A stretch of DNA of 36,256 nucleotides from a virus (IMGVR_UViG_3300045107_000859:1-36256), one strand, 5' to 3'; positions 27,029 through 36,130 are shown, counted from the first letter of the stretch. Numbers and translations: made by a program. Notes: generated from the sequence alone by a model not told the origin.

Positions 27029-30000
27029 AGAAACGTTTATTTCTGTTGCTTGCCCTGATTTTTCCAGCTCTTGCCTACGGGCAGAACAGTAATTATCAGC
27101 AGATTTTGCTTGGCTCTACAGGCCGTCCTGTAGCCGGAGCGCAAGTTACTATTTGTTCTGCCGGAGCGACGGGGATTCCATGCTCTCCTACGGTAAATAT
27201 CTATAACGCCGATGGGAGCGCGGCCTCCAATCCGATTATCAGCGACAGTCTGGGGAATTGGGGATTCTGGGCGCCTCCGGGAAATTACACCTATACCGTA
27301 ACAGGGCTGAATGTTACCTCTCATGGCCCATTTACGATTTCCCTGCCTTGTATCGTAGGCGCTTCCTGCGCCTCGGCTGGCGGATTGCCGAATAGTTCTG
27401 TAGCTTTTTCCGCCACTCCTTCCTTTGCAGCTTCATCCAATGCCAGCTATTCCATGACGCTGACAGGAAATATCACGGCAATTACGATTACAGGCACGCC
27501 CATCAATGGAAACCTTTTGCGCTTTCAGTTCACGCAGGATGCCACTGGCGGCAGAACGGTTACATGGCCGGGCAATTTCTCCATTCCTACAAGTTTTGCT
27601 TTCAAATCCGTTCCCAATTCAACCAACCGCGTTACTTTTGTCTATGACGGAACGAACTGGCAGATGCTTGAAGACATACCGGACGGAGCACTTGACTATT
27701 CCACGGTGGCTTTTTCTTCTACGCCGACATTCTCCAATGCGCGTTCGGCTGCATTTGATTTCACGCTATCCGGGAATGTAACAAGCTCCACCTTCTCCAC
27801 AACGGGGCGAGCGGGAACAATTTTCAACCTCAATGCGTGCGAAAACGGAACCGGAGGGTTTACGTTTGCCTTCCCCGGCAATGTCACTAACCCTCCGGGA
27901 TTCTCTTTTGATACTGCGGCAGGCCACTGCAACTATCTAACCTATCGCTATAGCGGTTCGGCATGGACTCCTATTTCCACTGGCGGTTCTGGTGGCGGGG
28001 GTGGTACGCCTTGCACGACAACTACAGGTGCCTTGCAAAGGGAACTTGCCGGAGCTTTTGGATGTTCCAATGTTTCTGAATCTGGGACTACCTTGCGCGT
28101 GAATGATGATATTCAGGCAAAAGGGCCGAATCCTTATTTCGACATTACAAATTATGGCGGGTATGTTCAGAACAATAGCTCTATTCAAAATACGACAGCC
28201 AATACCACCGTTTCTTCTACGACCGTTACTCTAGCTTCAGCGATAGATTTTGCCAATGGACAGGGCATCGTGATTAACGGCGCAGGGTCGTTGCCGACGA
28301 TTCCAAACTCTCCGACAGTTGGTACCGTTACGCCTCTTTATGTGACAGGTGGCTCAACTACCCGTTCTTATAAATGGGTTGGAGAGGATTATTCAGGCGG
28401 ACTCAAAGCCGCTGGAACAGCAGGAACGTCTGCCGCTACCGCAGCCACTCTCGGAATCAATACAATCTCTATTACTGGGGTAGTTCGTTCTGGTGGACTG
28501 GATACTTTCACTTGCGCCACAAACTGCAATGTGGCCATAGGCTCTCCTATTCAGATTAGTGGCTTCTCTGGAGGTTCAAATTCAACGGTCAATGGCTCGA
28601 TGACGGTCAATACAATTCCGACTTCCACGACCTTTACCGTTTATGCACAAGGACTTGCAGACTACACAGAATCAGCTTCCGCAACCATGCAAGTAAGGGC
28701 TTGCAATGCTCTTTTTCCTTCAGGAACACTCACTCAGGAAGCAACGGTTCTTCGTTATTGGGTTTATCGGCAAGACAATGGAGCTGGAAATTATAATCTG
28801 GTTGGCGTCGTTCCGGGTCAAGACCCTTTCTATATTGATTGCGGGCAGGGAGTATCAGGTCAGCCGTCTTATGTGCCTTCCACGGCTCCCGCTGCCGATA
28901 TACCGGGCTATCTGGCGACAACCATCGTTTCCGGTGGTGGTACGACTTCTCTCGTGGTAGCGAATGCAGCAGGAACTTCTGTTTCCGGACAAACCGCACA
29001 GCATGATAACTCACAAGTGCTTCGCAATCTTTTGGGAACGGTTTACTCGGCGCATGGCGGAATAATTCGCTTCCCGGTGCTTCCATCCAATAGCACTCTT
29101 TCCTTTCCCTTTAATGCGACTACAAACTTGCAATCAGTTAGTAATTCTACTTCGGCTTCAGTGCGAATCGAAGTAAGCGCAATCACGCTAAATCAACCAA
29201 TAGCGATTTCTCCCAATTCGGAATGGACCGGTATCCCACAGGTAGGCTATGCCTCATTTGGATATTCCACTTACGGAAGCATCGGTGGAGCTGCATCGCC
29301 CATGTTCATCTTTAACACAGCGATGAATAGTTGGGCAAAAGTCAGCAAAATTAAATTCGCTGGTTCTTCTACGGGACATACTTCCATCATTTCCGATGAG
29401 AAAATTGGTGGCGGCGGAAACGTTGGTCTTATTTTTGAAGATGTAGTGTTTTCAGGGAATAACGCCCCTACGGCAATTATCAAGGGCGGTTTCGATTTCT
29501 GGTTCATTCGAGGGCAGGGGTCTGTAAGCGGGTCAGAGAATGCTACATGGTATGCAAGCCCTATCATCAGGCTGACAAACGTTTCGAGCTATGTTACTAC
29601 TTCCGGCTCTCAGCTTCCCGGTAGAATCACGATTGACCACATGAATCTAGCCGGAGGAACAGGCATCCAGTTTGATAATCTTCCAGCTTCCAATGAGGCT
29701 GCGACCATCACAAATGGCGGTCTCAACCTGATTGAGTATTCGGCTTTGCATGAATTATCTGCTGGGCCGCATATCAGGGTAAATACGACTAGCTCCGCTT
29801 ATGGAATCTTCCTGATTGACCCGAACTTTGCCGACCAGACAAACGGTTTGCATCAGCCGATAGTTGAATTGACTGGCACGACTCTTTTCAATCATATTGT
29901 AGTGTCAGGCGCGGTAGCGGGCGGAGGTAATCCAACTATCCTAGGGGGTGGTTCGCAGCTTGGAGCTATATGCCTAAACAACGTATTCACGCAGGGATGC

Positions 30001-32397
30001 GGGCCTTCTCCCAATACGAATATCCAAGGCTCTACGTCTCTTGTAGATGCCGGAGTCTTTCAACTCATAAATGGCGCTTCTATGGGCGCTCAATTGCCTA
30101 ATCCAACAGGAACTTGTACTGCAGTTGTGAGTGCTGGAGGTTCCGTACCGGTAGGCACTCATACCTACGCAATCGCATGGGCAGACAGGAATCCCGTAGT
30201 TTATGGAAACGGAACTGTTCCTTATGCCGGAATAACGCTATTCACGGCCACTTGTTCCGCTACAACTTCTGGAGGCAATCAGACTGTCACGATTACAAGG
30301 CCTTCCATCCCTGCAACGGCTTACGGATGGGTGGTAGCAAGGGATGGAGCGGTAGCGGCTGATGGTGGGGGCGGAGCTTTTACCGTTCCTATCCCTGCCG
30401 CGACTTCCACCTTTGCAGATACGCATAGCTTCACCAGCGGTCAATCGCTTCCGGGAGTCAATACGGCATTTATTTCCAAGGTGGATTCCACCGGAGTAAT
30501 CGGGCCTTTACTGAAAGGCGGAGGACTCGGCGGAAACTCTACGAGCAAAACTGGGAACTACACGCTCCTAGGAACGGATTTCCTCATTTATGCTGACCCC
30601 ACTGGCGGAGCATTTACGATTACGCTGCCTCATGCGATTGCTTCACAGGTATGGTCAGTCATCAATCCCAGTTCCAGTGCGAACGTGCTTACCGTGCAGC
30701 CTGATTCCGGGCTGATTGACGGCTCGGCAAGTACTACGGTTCCAGCCAATGCAGCGAAATTCTTTTCCTGCGATGGAACGAACTGCAGAACCTTGGCGAC
30801 TACAGGTGGGGGCGGTGGAGGGACTGGCACCATCAACAATGCCTCCCAGTATTCGCTTGCCTACTACTCTGCGGCAGGAACAACCAATACGGTCAGCGGA
30901 ATACCTTCTCCTACAACGAATGGCATCTATTCGATGGTTTACAACGTATCCGGTGGCGTAGCTGTTGCACCTTCTACTGCGCTTTCCGGCGTGCCTAAAA
31001 ACGTACAGACGGGCAATTACACGCTTCTCTATTCAGACAGAGCGGGAGATTTGCTCTTCAATTCCTGCACGACGCCGACACTTACCCTTCCGGCTATCTC
31101 AGGGAACCTTGCCTCCAACATGCCGTTCAAGGTGACAAATAACTGCTCCGGGAACCTGACAATTACCGCGACCAGCCCGAATACGATTGACGGCGGAGCG
31201 GCAGGAGGGTCAATTACCCTTTTCCCTGGTTGGGCGGCGTTTATAACGCAAGACAATGCACCTAACTGGTTCTCTCTGAAGTTCCCGACAATCAGCGGCG
31301 TACCAACTTCCTGCACGGCAATTACAGGAAATGCTTCTACGGGTATTCAATGTGCCGTTCTTCCTGTGGTCTCTGGCGTCAATTCGCAGACAGTGACTTA
31401 TACCGCCGTAGCCGGAGACAACGGCAAGATTGTTTCCATGAACGGTTCATCAATTACGCTGAACCTTCCCGCTTCGCCTCCTGCTTCCCCGTGGGGCATA
31501 TTTGTGGAGAATTTGAATGCTTCTACGCTGACCGTAAACAGGAACGGTCTCAACATTGACGGCGTGGCTTCCAATATCACGCTCGCTCAGAATACGGGAT
31601 TATGGGTGACTACGGACGGCTCGAACTATTTCACTTCTAGAGGCGTAGGTTCAGGCTCCGGTGGACTAGGGGACCCTGGAGGTAACGGCATCGTTGTCCG
31701 TACTGCGCTCAATACCACTACGAACCGTTCAATCGCTACGGCAGATTCGACGCATATCACGGTGACGAATGCTGACGGCACGGCAGGCAATCCTACGCTG
31801 GACATTGGGACAAACGTAGTCACGCCGTCCAGCACAAACACGCTTACGAACAAAACTCTGGACGCCGAAGGGACAGGCAACGTAATTACTGTTCCTTTCA
31901 AGATTTATCAGCAGGTAGCGGCTTGCAACAACGCGACGGCTGGCGTCAATCTTGACCTGCCTACCGCAAACGCGCCAACGGCAAACTGCCTGACAGGAAC
32001 GAACACGCAACAGGGGACTCTCGATTTTGGAGATTCAGCCAACACAACGGCGCAATGGGAATACAGGCTGCCTTCGGACTGGTCTGGCAATCTTGACATT
32101 ACGATTGATTGGCTGGTGACGGCTTCTGGCGGCTCTAACGCCGTGAAGTGGACAGTAGCGACGGCTTGTTCGGCTCCTGCTGCTACTTATGACACAGCTT
32201 TTAATACGGCACAGACAATTACCACAAACGTTGGCGCGAATAACAGCATCACCGAATCTACGCAAACCGCTCTAACAACAACAGGATGTTCGGCTGGTAA
32301 CATCCTTCACCTAAAAATAGGCCGCGATACTACGGATACCTTCACTGGAACGGCTCGCCTTTATGGCTTTGAACTAACCCTACGGAGGGCGATGTAA
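27025..32397 (+). CDS. Very large tail-fibre/beta-helix protein with Sec signal peptide, 1790 aa
   Basis: Residues 1-19 (MKKRLFLLLALIFPALAYG) are a typical Sec signal peptide before Q20. Then follow an Ig/carboxypeptidase-like domain (~28-105, GRPVAGAQVTICSAGATG) and two similar modules at ~126 and ~226 (VAFSATPSF, VAFSSTPTF). At ~478-557 there is a beta module like that in the adaptor. A beta-helix-like region (~600-980; FWFIRGQGSVSGSENATWYA) is next. Three ~90-residue modules at ~1175, ~1328 and ~1454 share 'Y-T-L...ITLP...N..LTV...IDG'. The C-terminal ~150 residues (QWEYRLPSDWSGNLDITIDW) form a beta-sandwich-like domain. The architecture is that of a receptor-binding fibre; the signal peptide is unusual for a phage. 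Confidence 0.75.
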   Translation: MKKRLFLLLALIFPALAYGQNSNYQQILLGSTGRPVAGAQVTICSAGATGIPCSPTVNIYNADGSAASNPIISDSLGNWGFWAPPGNYTYTVTGLNVTSHGPFTISLPCIVGASCASAGGLPNSSVAFSATPSFAASSNASYSMTLTGNITAITITGTPINGNLLRFQFTQDATGGRTVTWPGNFSIPTSFAFKSVPNSTNRVTFVYDGTNWQMLEDIPDGALDYSTVAFSSTPTFSNARSAAFDFTLSGNVTSSTFSTTGRAGTIFNLNACENGTGGFTFAFPGNVTNPPGFSFDTAAGHCNYLTYRYSGSAWTPISTGGSGGGGGTPCTTTTGALQRELAGAFGCSNVSESGTTLRVNDDIQAKGPNPYFDITNYGGYVQNNSSIQNTTANTTVSSTTVTLASAIDFANGQGIVINGAGSLPTIPNSPTVGTVTPLYVTGGSTTRSYKWVGEDYSGGLKAAGTAGTSAATAATLGINTISITGVVRSGGLDTFTCATNCNVAIGSPIQISGFSGGSNSTVNGSMTVNTIPTSTTFTVYAQGLADYTESASATMQVRACNALFPSGTLTQEATVLRYWVYRQDNGAGNYNLVGVVPGQDPFYIDCGQGVSGQPSYVPSTAPAADIPGYLATTIVSGGGTTSLVVANAAGTSVSGQTAQHDNSQVLRNLLGTVYSAHGGIIRFPVLPSNSTLSFPFNATTNLQSVSNSTSASVRIEVSAITLNQPIAISPNSEWTGIPQVGYASFGYSTYGSIGGAASPMFIFNTAMNSWAKVSKIKFAGSSTGHTSIISDEKIGGGGNVGLIFEDVVFSGNNAPTAIIKGGFDFWFIRGQGSVSGSENATWYASPIIRLTNVSSYVTTSGSQLPGRITIDHMNLAGGTGIQFDNLPASNEAATITNGGLNLIEYSALHELSAGPHIRVNTTSSAYGIFLIDPNFADQTNGLHQPIVELTGTTLFNHIVVSGAVAGGGNPTILGGGSQLGAICLNNVFTQGCGPSPNTNIQGSTSLVDAGVFQLINGASMGAQLPNPTGTCTAVVSAGGSVPVGTHTYAIAWADRNPVVYGNGTVPYAGITLFTATCSATTSGGNQTVTITRPSIPATAYGWVVARDGAVAADGGGGAFTVPIPAATSTFADTHSFTSGQSLPGVNTAFISKVDSTGVIGPLLKGGGLGGNSTSKTGNYTLLGTDFLIYADPTGGAFTITLPHAIASQVWSVINPSSSANVLTVQPDSGLIDGSASTTVPANAAKFFSCDGTNCRTLATTGGGGGGTGTINNASQYSLAYYSAAGTTNTVSGIPSPTTNGIYSMVYNVSGGVAVAPSTALSGVPKNVQTGNYTLLYSDRAGDLLFNSCTTPTLTLPAISGNLASNMPFKVTNNCSGNLTITATSPNTIDGGAAGGSITLFPGWAAFITQDNAPNWFSLKFPTISGVPTSCTAITGNASTGIQCAVLPVVSGVNSQTVTYTAVAGDNGKIVSMNGSSITLNLPASPPASPWGIFVENLNASTLTVNRNGLNIDGVASNITLAQNTGLWVTTDGSNYFTSRGVGSGSGGLGDPGGNGIVVRTALNTTTNRSIATADSTHITVTNADGTAGNPTLDIGTNVVTPSSTNTLTNKTLDAEGTGNVITVPFKIYQQVAACNNATAGVNLDLPTANAPTANCLTGTNTQQGTLDFGDSANTTAQWEYRLPSDWSGNLDITIDWLVTASGGSNAVKWTVATACSAPAATYDTAFNTAQTITTNVGANNSITESTQTALTTTGCSAGNILHLKIGRDTTDTFTGTARLYGFELTLRRAM

Positions 32398-33149
32398 TGC
32401 TCTCTATCATCCTAGCCTTAGCCTTAATCTTGGCCCCTTCGCAAGAGGTAGGACGCCGCCGCACGCTTTATCCATCTGGGGGTGGAGGAAGTATAGCTTT
32501 CGATGCGGTCTGTTCTGGTTGCTCGTCCAGTGCCGTCCAGACATCAGCCGCTTCTACTACCATAAGCTGGACACATGTTGTAGGTGGAGGGTCTCATCCT
32601 GTTCTGCTTGTGATGCTCTATAAAAATTCAGGAACATGGACTTGTACTTACAATTCCGTTTCCATGACTCAACTTGGTATTCAAGCAGACGGCGCTGGGG
32701 CAGAACAGACAGCCTTATTCATCCTAGTAGGCCCAACTACAGGTTCCCATACCGTCTCCTGCACTTCTAGCGTGAACAACGACTTAGAGGGTGGTTCTAT
32801 CAGCTTTACGGGAGTCAACCAAACAGGGACGGCAGGAACCTCATGGCGCTCGTCCCCACCTTGCGTGAATGACGGTGGAAGCGGGACTTCTAGTATCTCC
32901 AATACAGTAAGCAACGCTGCAAACGGAGATATGGTTGTAGATACGGCAGTCGTATTTAATAACCCTAGCACAACAACGATGACCAAAGGGGCTTCGCAGA
33001 CTCTTGGTTTCTATCAGCATAATGCTTTAGGGAACACGCAGGAGACAGGGGCCAGCTACTTAAGCGCAACAGGGTCAACCACAATGACCTGGAGCATCAC
33101 TGCGTCAAGTTTTTGGGCCAGTTGTGCGGTAGCTCTAATCCCAGGATGA
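32397..33149 (+). CDS. Beta-sandwich surface protein with hydrophobic N-terminus, 250 aa
   Basis: Starts by TAATG overlap with the giant fibre gene. Residues 1-14 (MLSIILALALILAP) are a signal-like hydrophobic stretch but lack basic residues. The rest is rich in Ser, Thr and Gly with paired cysteines (FDAVCSGCSSSAVQTSAAST). It has a pattern common in secreted bacterial beta-sandwich proteins: 'HPVLLVMLYKNSG', 'MTQLG', 'LFILVGPTTGSHTV', and an end like ASSFWASCAVALIPG. A fibre or exported adhesin is inferred. Confidence 0.6.
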   Translation: MLSIILALALILAPSQEVGRRRTLYPSGGGGSIAFDAVCSGCSSSAVQTSAASTTISWTHVVGGGSHPVLLVMLYKNSGTWTCTYNSVSMTQLGIQADGAGAEQTALFILVGPTTGSHTVSCTSSVNNDLEGGSISFTGVNQTGTAGTSWRSSPPCVNDGGSGTSSISNTVSNAANGDMVVDTAVVFNNPSTTTMTKGASQTLGFYQHNALGNTQETGASYLSATGSTTMTWSITASSFWASCAVALIPG

Positions 33150-35023
33150 AACCAATGAGAAAATTTCTATTTGCAGCTTTGCTGATTTTACTTGGGGCCT
33201 TGAATGCGAATGCGGCTTGCACCGGAAGCGGTACCTCTTGGAGTTGTCCTTCGGGAGCGACAACAACTGACATTCAGAACGCTCTGAATAGCGCCACGGA
33301 TGGCGCAACGCTATCCTTTGCGGCTGGCACCTACTCCTGGTCATCCAGGATGAATTTCAGCGTATCGAAGGGCGCAACGCTCATCTGCCCGACGCCGAAT
33401 TGCAACGTGACCATCTCCGGCCAGATTTTCGGCTTTTCAGACCTTACGAACGGCGTCACGACAAACAAACTTTATCGAATTTCAGGCTTCAATTTCACGG
33501 GAAACAACGCTGGGGGCCAGGCTTCTATCTGGTGGGAGCTGAACGGAGCGACGGGCAGAGGCACGGTCAGCGCAACGCGAATTGACCACAATACTTTCAC
33601 CATCAATTCTTCTAGTGGGGAAATGACGATTATGTTTTGCGGTGACACGTCTAGCAACCTCTACTGCTACGGCGTAATAGACCACAATACAATCATTTCT
33701 AATGGTCCTTTTCCTACCGCTCTCTACTTCCCAATCGGCCAGTACGATTCTTCCCCGCCGCTCGCCAATTTCCAAGGAACGGCTAACAACATGTTCCTTG
33801 AGGATAACACCCTAATCACGACGACGAACACGGACATTTCCGGCCCTTGCATGACGGATGCTTGGGGCTGGGCCCCGCTTGTCATCCGGCACAACTCGAT
33901 TACGAACTGCTTGGAAGTGGTTCACGATTTGACGCACGCTGGCGGACCTTCCAACGTCGAGGTCTACAACAACCAGTTTCTCTTCACCACGGCGATGAAC
34001 GGCAGCGGCGCGGAAGATGGCTATCGGATGTTTCACCATCAAGGCGCACAGGTGGAGATTTTTTTCTTCAACACGTTCAAGCCATTAACCGAGCCTCACA
34101 ACGCGGATACCATTTCAGCTTTGGCGAACTATGTGGACGGCGCCTGTAGTAGCTATCCCTGCCTTGGAAATGGTTCTCACGGGCCGCAGCCCGGACGTGA
34201 CAGTGCCGGCGTCTTAAGACCGATTTACGTATGGGGAAACACTGACGTAAACAATAATACTTTGGTGCTTGGCGGAAATGAATCCGCTGGTACTTATGTC
34301 AAAGAGAACCGCGATCTATACAACGACCAGAGCGGGACGGCCCAGACTTCGCCTACATCGCCTTTCAACGGGACGGTTGGAGTGGGATGGGGCACGCTTG
34401 CCAATCGGCCAACGACTTGCACACACTCAAACCCGACGAACCCAACCTTAAGCCCTGCCGATGATGGGCACGGCGGCGTTGGGTATGCGGCAGGGACAAC
34501 GATTGGCACTATAGGTCCTTCATCAGGAGCGGGAGTAGCTGGAGATTATGTCCTCTATGGATGCTCAGCTACTAATACTTGGACCTTATACTATACGCCC
34601 TACACCTATCCGCACCCACTAACTACAGGCGGTGGCGGAACTCCTGCTGTTTCACTGAATCCTTCTGCTCTTTCTTTTGGCAATCAGGCGCAAAACACCC
34701 CCAGTAATGCTTTGACTGTTACGCTCACTAATACTGGAACGGCAACGCTGACGATTACCTCGATTGCTCTTATTACAGGAACGAATTACACGATTTCCGC
34801 CAATACTTGCGGGGCTTCGCTTGGAGCAAGCAGCTCTTGCAATGTTTCGATTGTTTTCACGCCGACTGCGCTGACAACTTTCACGGATACGTTGCGCATT
34901 ACAACTAATGCGGCTTCCAGTCCAGATAATCTTTTGATTTCAGGTAACGGTGTAATTCCCACGGCCCCAGCAAGACAGATGTCAGGACTTCTAAACGCTA
35001 TAGGAAATGTGAGGACACGATGA
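33146..35023 (+). CDS. Secreted beta-helix protein with HYDIN/choice-of-anchor-D domain, ~625 aa
   Basis: ATG at 33146 overlaps the previous TGA; a second ATG at 33155 has AGGA eight bases upstream and starts the clear signal peptide MRKFLFAALLILLGALNANA, cut before ACTG. Then follows a right-handed beta-helix of pectate-lyase type: DIQNALNSATDGATLSFAAG opens it, and repeats such as IDHNTFTINSS, IDHNTIISNG and IRHNSITNCLEVVHDL follow. The last ~120 residues are an Ig-like domain (VSLNPSALSFGNQAQNTPSN, then SSSCNVSIVFTPT) of the choice-of-anchor-D class, abundant in Acidobacteriota exoproteins. It could be a depolymerase-like fibre; catalytic residues were not identified. Confidence 0.7.
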   Translation: MKPMRKFLFAALLILLGALNANAACTGSGTSWSCPSGATTTDIQNALNSATDGATLSFAAGTYSWSSRMNFSVSKGATLICPTPNCNVTISGQIFGFSDLTNGVTTNKLYRISGFNFTGNNAGGQASIWWELNGATGRGTVSATRIDHNTFTINSSSGEMTIMFCGDTSSNLYCYGVIDHNTIISNGPFPTALYFPIGQYDSSPPLANFQGTANNMFLEDNTLITTTNTDISGPCMTDAWGWAPLVIRHNSITNCLEVVHDLTHAGGPSNVEVYNNQFLFTTAMNGSGAEDGYRMFHHQGAQVEIFFFNTFKPLTEPHNADTISALANYVDGACSSYPCLGNGSHGPQPGRDSAGVLRPIYVWGNTDVNNNTLVLGGNESAGTYVKENRDLYNDQSGTAQTSPTSPFNGTVGVGWGTLANRPTTCTHSNPTNPTLSPADDGHGGVGYAAGTTIGTIGPSSGAGVAGDYVLYGCSATNTWTLYYTPYTYPHPLTTGGGGTPAVSLNPSALSFGNQAQNTPSNALTVTLTNTGTATLTITSIALITGTNYTISANTCGASLGASSSCNVSIVFTPTALTTFTDTLRITTNAASSPDNLLISGNGVIPTAPARQMSGLLNAIGNVRTR

Positions 35024-35367
35024 AAGCAGGAAAGTTTTTAATCGCAATATGGTTTCTGGCTACAGTAGGACTAATGTGGTGGGGTCATGCTTCCGTTCAT
35101 GCCCAAACCGCAACAGCGCCTTTTACGATTCAGGCAGCAGGGCCAAGCTCGAATTGCCCCGCTCCTGCAACTGGAATCACGCTTATTTGTTTCACGACGG
35201 ACAAAGGCATGATTCAGAGCATAAACGGGGCGGCATATGTCGCGCCAACTTCCGCTGGCGTCACGAGCTTTAACGGGCAGACTGGAGCCATTACTTATAC
35301 CCCTCCCGCAGCCCCTGTTACGAGTGTCAATGGCAAGACAGGGGCGGTCACTCTTTCGTTGCAGTGA
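35020..35367 (+). CDS. Small secreted fibre-type protein, 115 aa
   Basis: ATG overlaps the preceding TGA. Residues 1-28 are a signal peptide (basic MKAGK, hydrophobic FLIAIWFLATVGLMWWG, A-S-V-H-A before Q29). The C-terminal part repeats a tail-fibre motif: VTSFNGQTGAITYTPPAAP and then VTSVNGKTGAVTLSLQ, the 'SVNG.TGaV.L' sequence seen at the ends of many phage fibres. It may be a fibre tip or a detached fibre end. Confidence 0.65.
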   Translation: MKAGKFLIAIWFLATVGLMWWGHASVHAQTATAPFTIQAAGPSSNCPAPATGITLICFTTDKGMIQSINGAAYVAPTSAGVTSFNGQTGAITYTPPAAPVTSVNGKTGAVTLSLQ

Positions 35368-35405
35368 AAGCTAAGTTGCATTATAAATAACCGGACGGAG
35401 GGCGG

Positions 35406-35666
35406 ATGAACGGACTAAGCGGGTTTGCCTCACAGCATCCTTTCGCGTTGCTCATCGGCTTCTGGGTGTTCTCGAACCTTGTCTCGACAATGCCGTCACC
35501 CAAGTCAGGCGGGTGGACAGACGGCTTGGGCTATGCATGGCTCTTTAATGCCCTGCATGGTCTAAGCGGCACGATTGGCCGCGTTCTCGCCCAATACCCC
35601 GCAACACAAAAACTGACAGGTCAGCAGGTAATAGCGCCTCAGGCAGAGGAGCCGCCTAAGCCTTGA
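35406..35666 (+). CDS. Small membrane protein of the lysis region, 86 aa
   Basis: GGAGGGCGG directly precedes the ATG. One clear membrane segment (FALLIGFWVFSNLVSTMP) and a weaker hydrophobic stretch (LGYAWLFNALHGLSGTIGRV) suggest one or two passes, followed by a proline/glutamate tail. It starts the group of small membrane genes after the fibres, the usual place of holins, but the family is not recognised. Confidence 0.5.
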   Translation: MNGLSGFASQHPFALLIGFWVFSNLVSTMPSPKSGGWTDGLGYAWLFNALHGLSGTIGRVLAQYPATQKLTGQQVIAPQAEEPPKP

Positions 35667-35669
35667 CCC

Positions 35670-35915
35670 ATGTCAGACAATCTCACTCAAATCGGCATTG
35701 GCGGAATCTTTGCCTTGATGGTGATACGCGAAGTATTGGGATTCTTAAAAAAAAAGAACCCTGCTTCTGGTGACAACGGTCACAGCGGAACGATGCCTGT
35801 CAGCTTTTGGCGAGAGCAGTTCCGGCAAATCATCTCGGAAGTTATCAACAATGAATTCAAGACAAGAGATGAGACAATTCGCCGCATCATCAGAGAGGAA
35901 ATAGGAAGGCAGTGA
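35670..35915 (+). CDS. Holin-like protein with possible programmed frameshift, 81 aa
   Basis: A short N-terminus, one membrane helix (IGIGGIFALMVIREVLGFL, residues 8-26), the KKK stop signal and a long amphipathic basic-acidic helix (WREQFRQIISEVINNEFKTR, then RIIREEIGRQ). This is the shape of class III-like holins or XhlA-type lysis proteins. Codons 27-29 sit in a run of nine A residues. A -1 slip would give a 34-residue form with only the membrane helix. The TGA overlaps the next GTG. Its own start lacks a good Shine-Dalgarno. Confidence 0.5.
   Translation: MSDNLTQIGIGGIFALMVIREVLGFLKKKNPASGDNGHSGTMPVSFWREQFRQIISEVINNEFKTRDETIRRIIREEIGRQ
35750..35783 (+). promoter_or_regulatory. Candidate -1 frameshift signal: A-AAA-AAG plus hairpin
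   Basis: The slippery heptamer at 35750-35756 is in the zero frame (AAA AAG), identical to the E. coli dnaX site. The -1 frame then reads E-P-C-F-W and stops at TGA 35771-35773. A perfect 5-bp hairpin GTGAC-AACG-GTCAC follows at 35770-35783. The 13-base distance is longer than ideal, and the upstream Shine-Dalgarno-like stimulator (TTGGGA) is weak. Confidence 0.45.
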
Positions 35916-36130
35916 ATCCCATCTTCCTGCAAATCGCGCTCATCATCACAGGGCAGCTTGTAGGTGCCATCATTACGATTTATTTGGTGCGCTGGCGCAA
36001 GCGGGAAGAAGAGCCAGAAAAGCTCTCAGAGAGAATCGAAGAACTTGCTAAACAGGTAGTGACTTTACGCGGCCAGATAAAGTACATTGAAGGCAGACTT
36101 AACGGTAAATTCTGGAAGAATGAAGCATAA
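35912..36130 (+). CDS. Membrane-anchored coiled-coil (spanin/hemolysin-XhlA-like) protein, 72 aa
   Basis: GTG start with AGGAAGG three bases before and overlapping the preceding TGA. The first ~26 residues are a membrane segment (IFLQIALIITGQLVGAIITI), followed by basic residues (VRWRKREEE) and a coiled coil (LSERIEELAKQVVTLRGQIK, YIEGRLNGK). N-terminal anchor plus coiled coil is the layout of inner-membrane spanin subunits and other lysis accessory proteins. No catalytic domain. Confidence 0.5.
   Translation: MNPIFLQIALIITGQLVGAIITIYLVRWRKREEEPEKLSERIEELAKQVVTLRGQIKYIEGRLNGKFWKNEA

Noticed and set aside
35335-35361. CTTTC/GAAAG hairpin at the end of the 115-aa fibre gene as a terminator
   Set aside because: The stem is only five bases, spans the stop codon and has no T-run.
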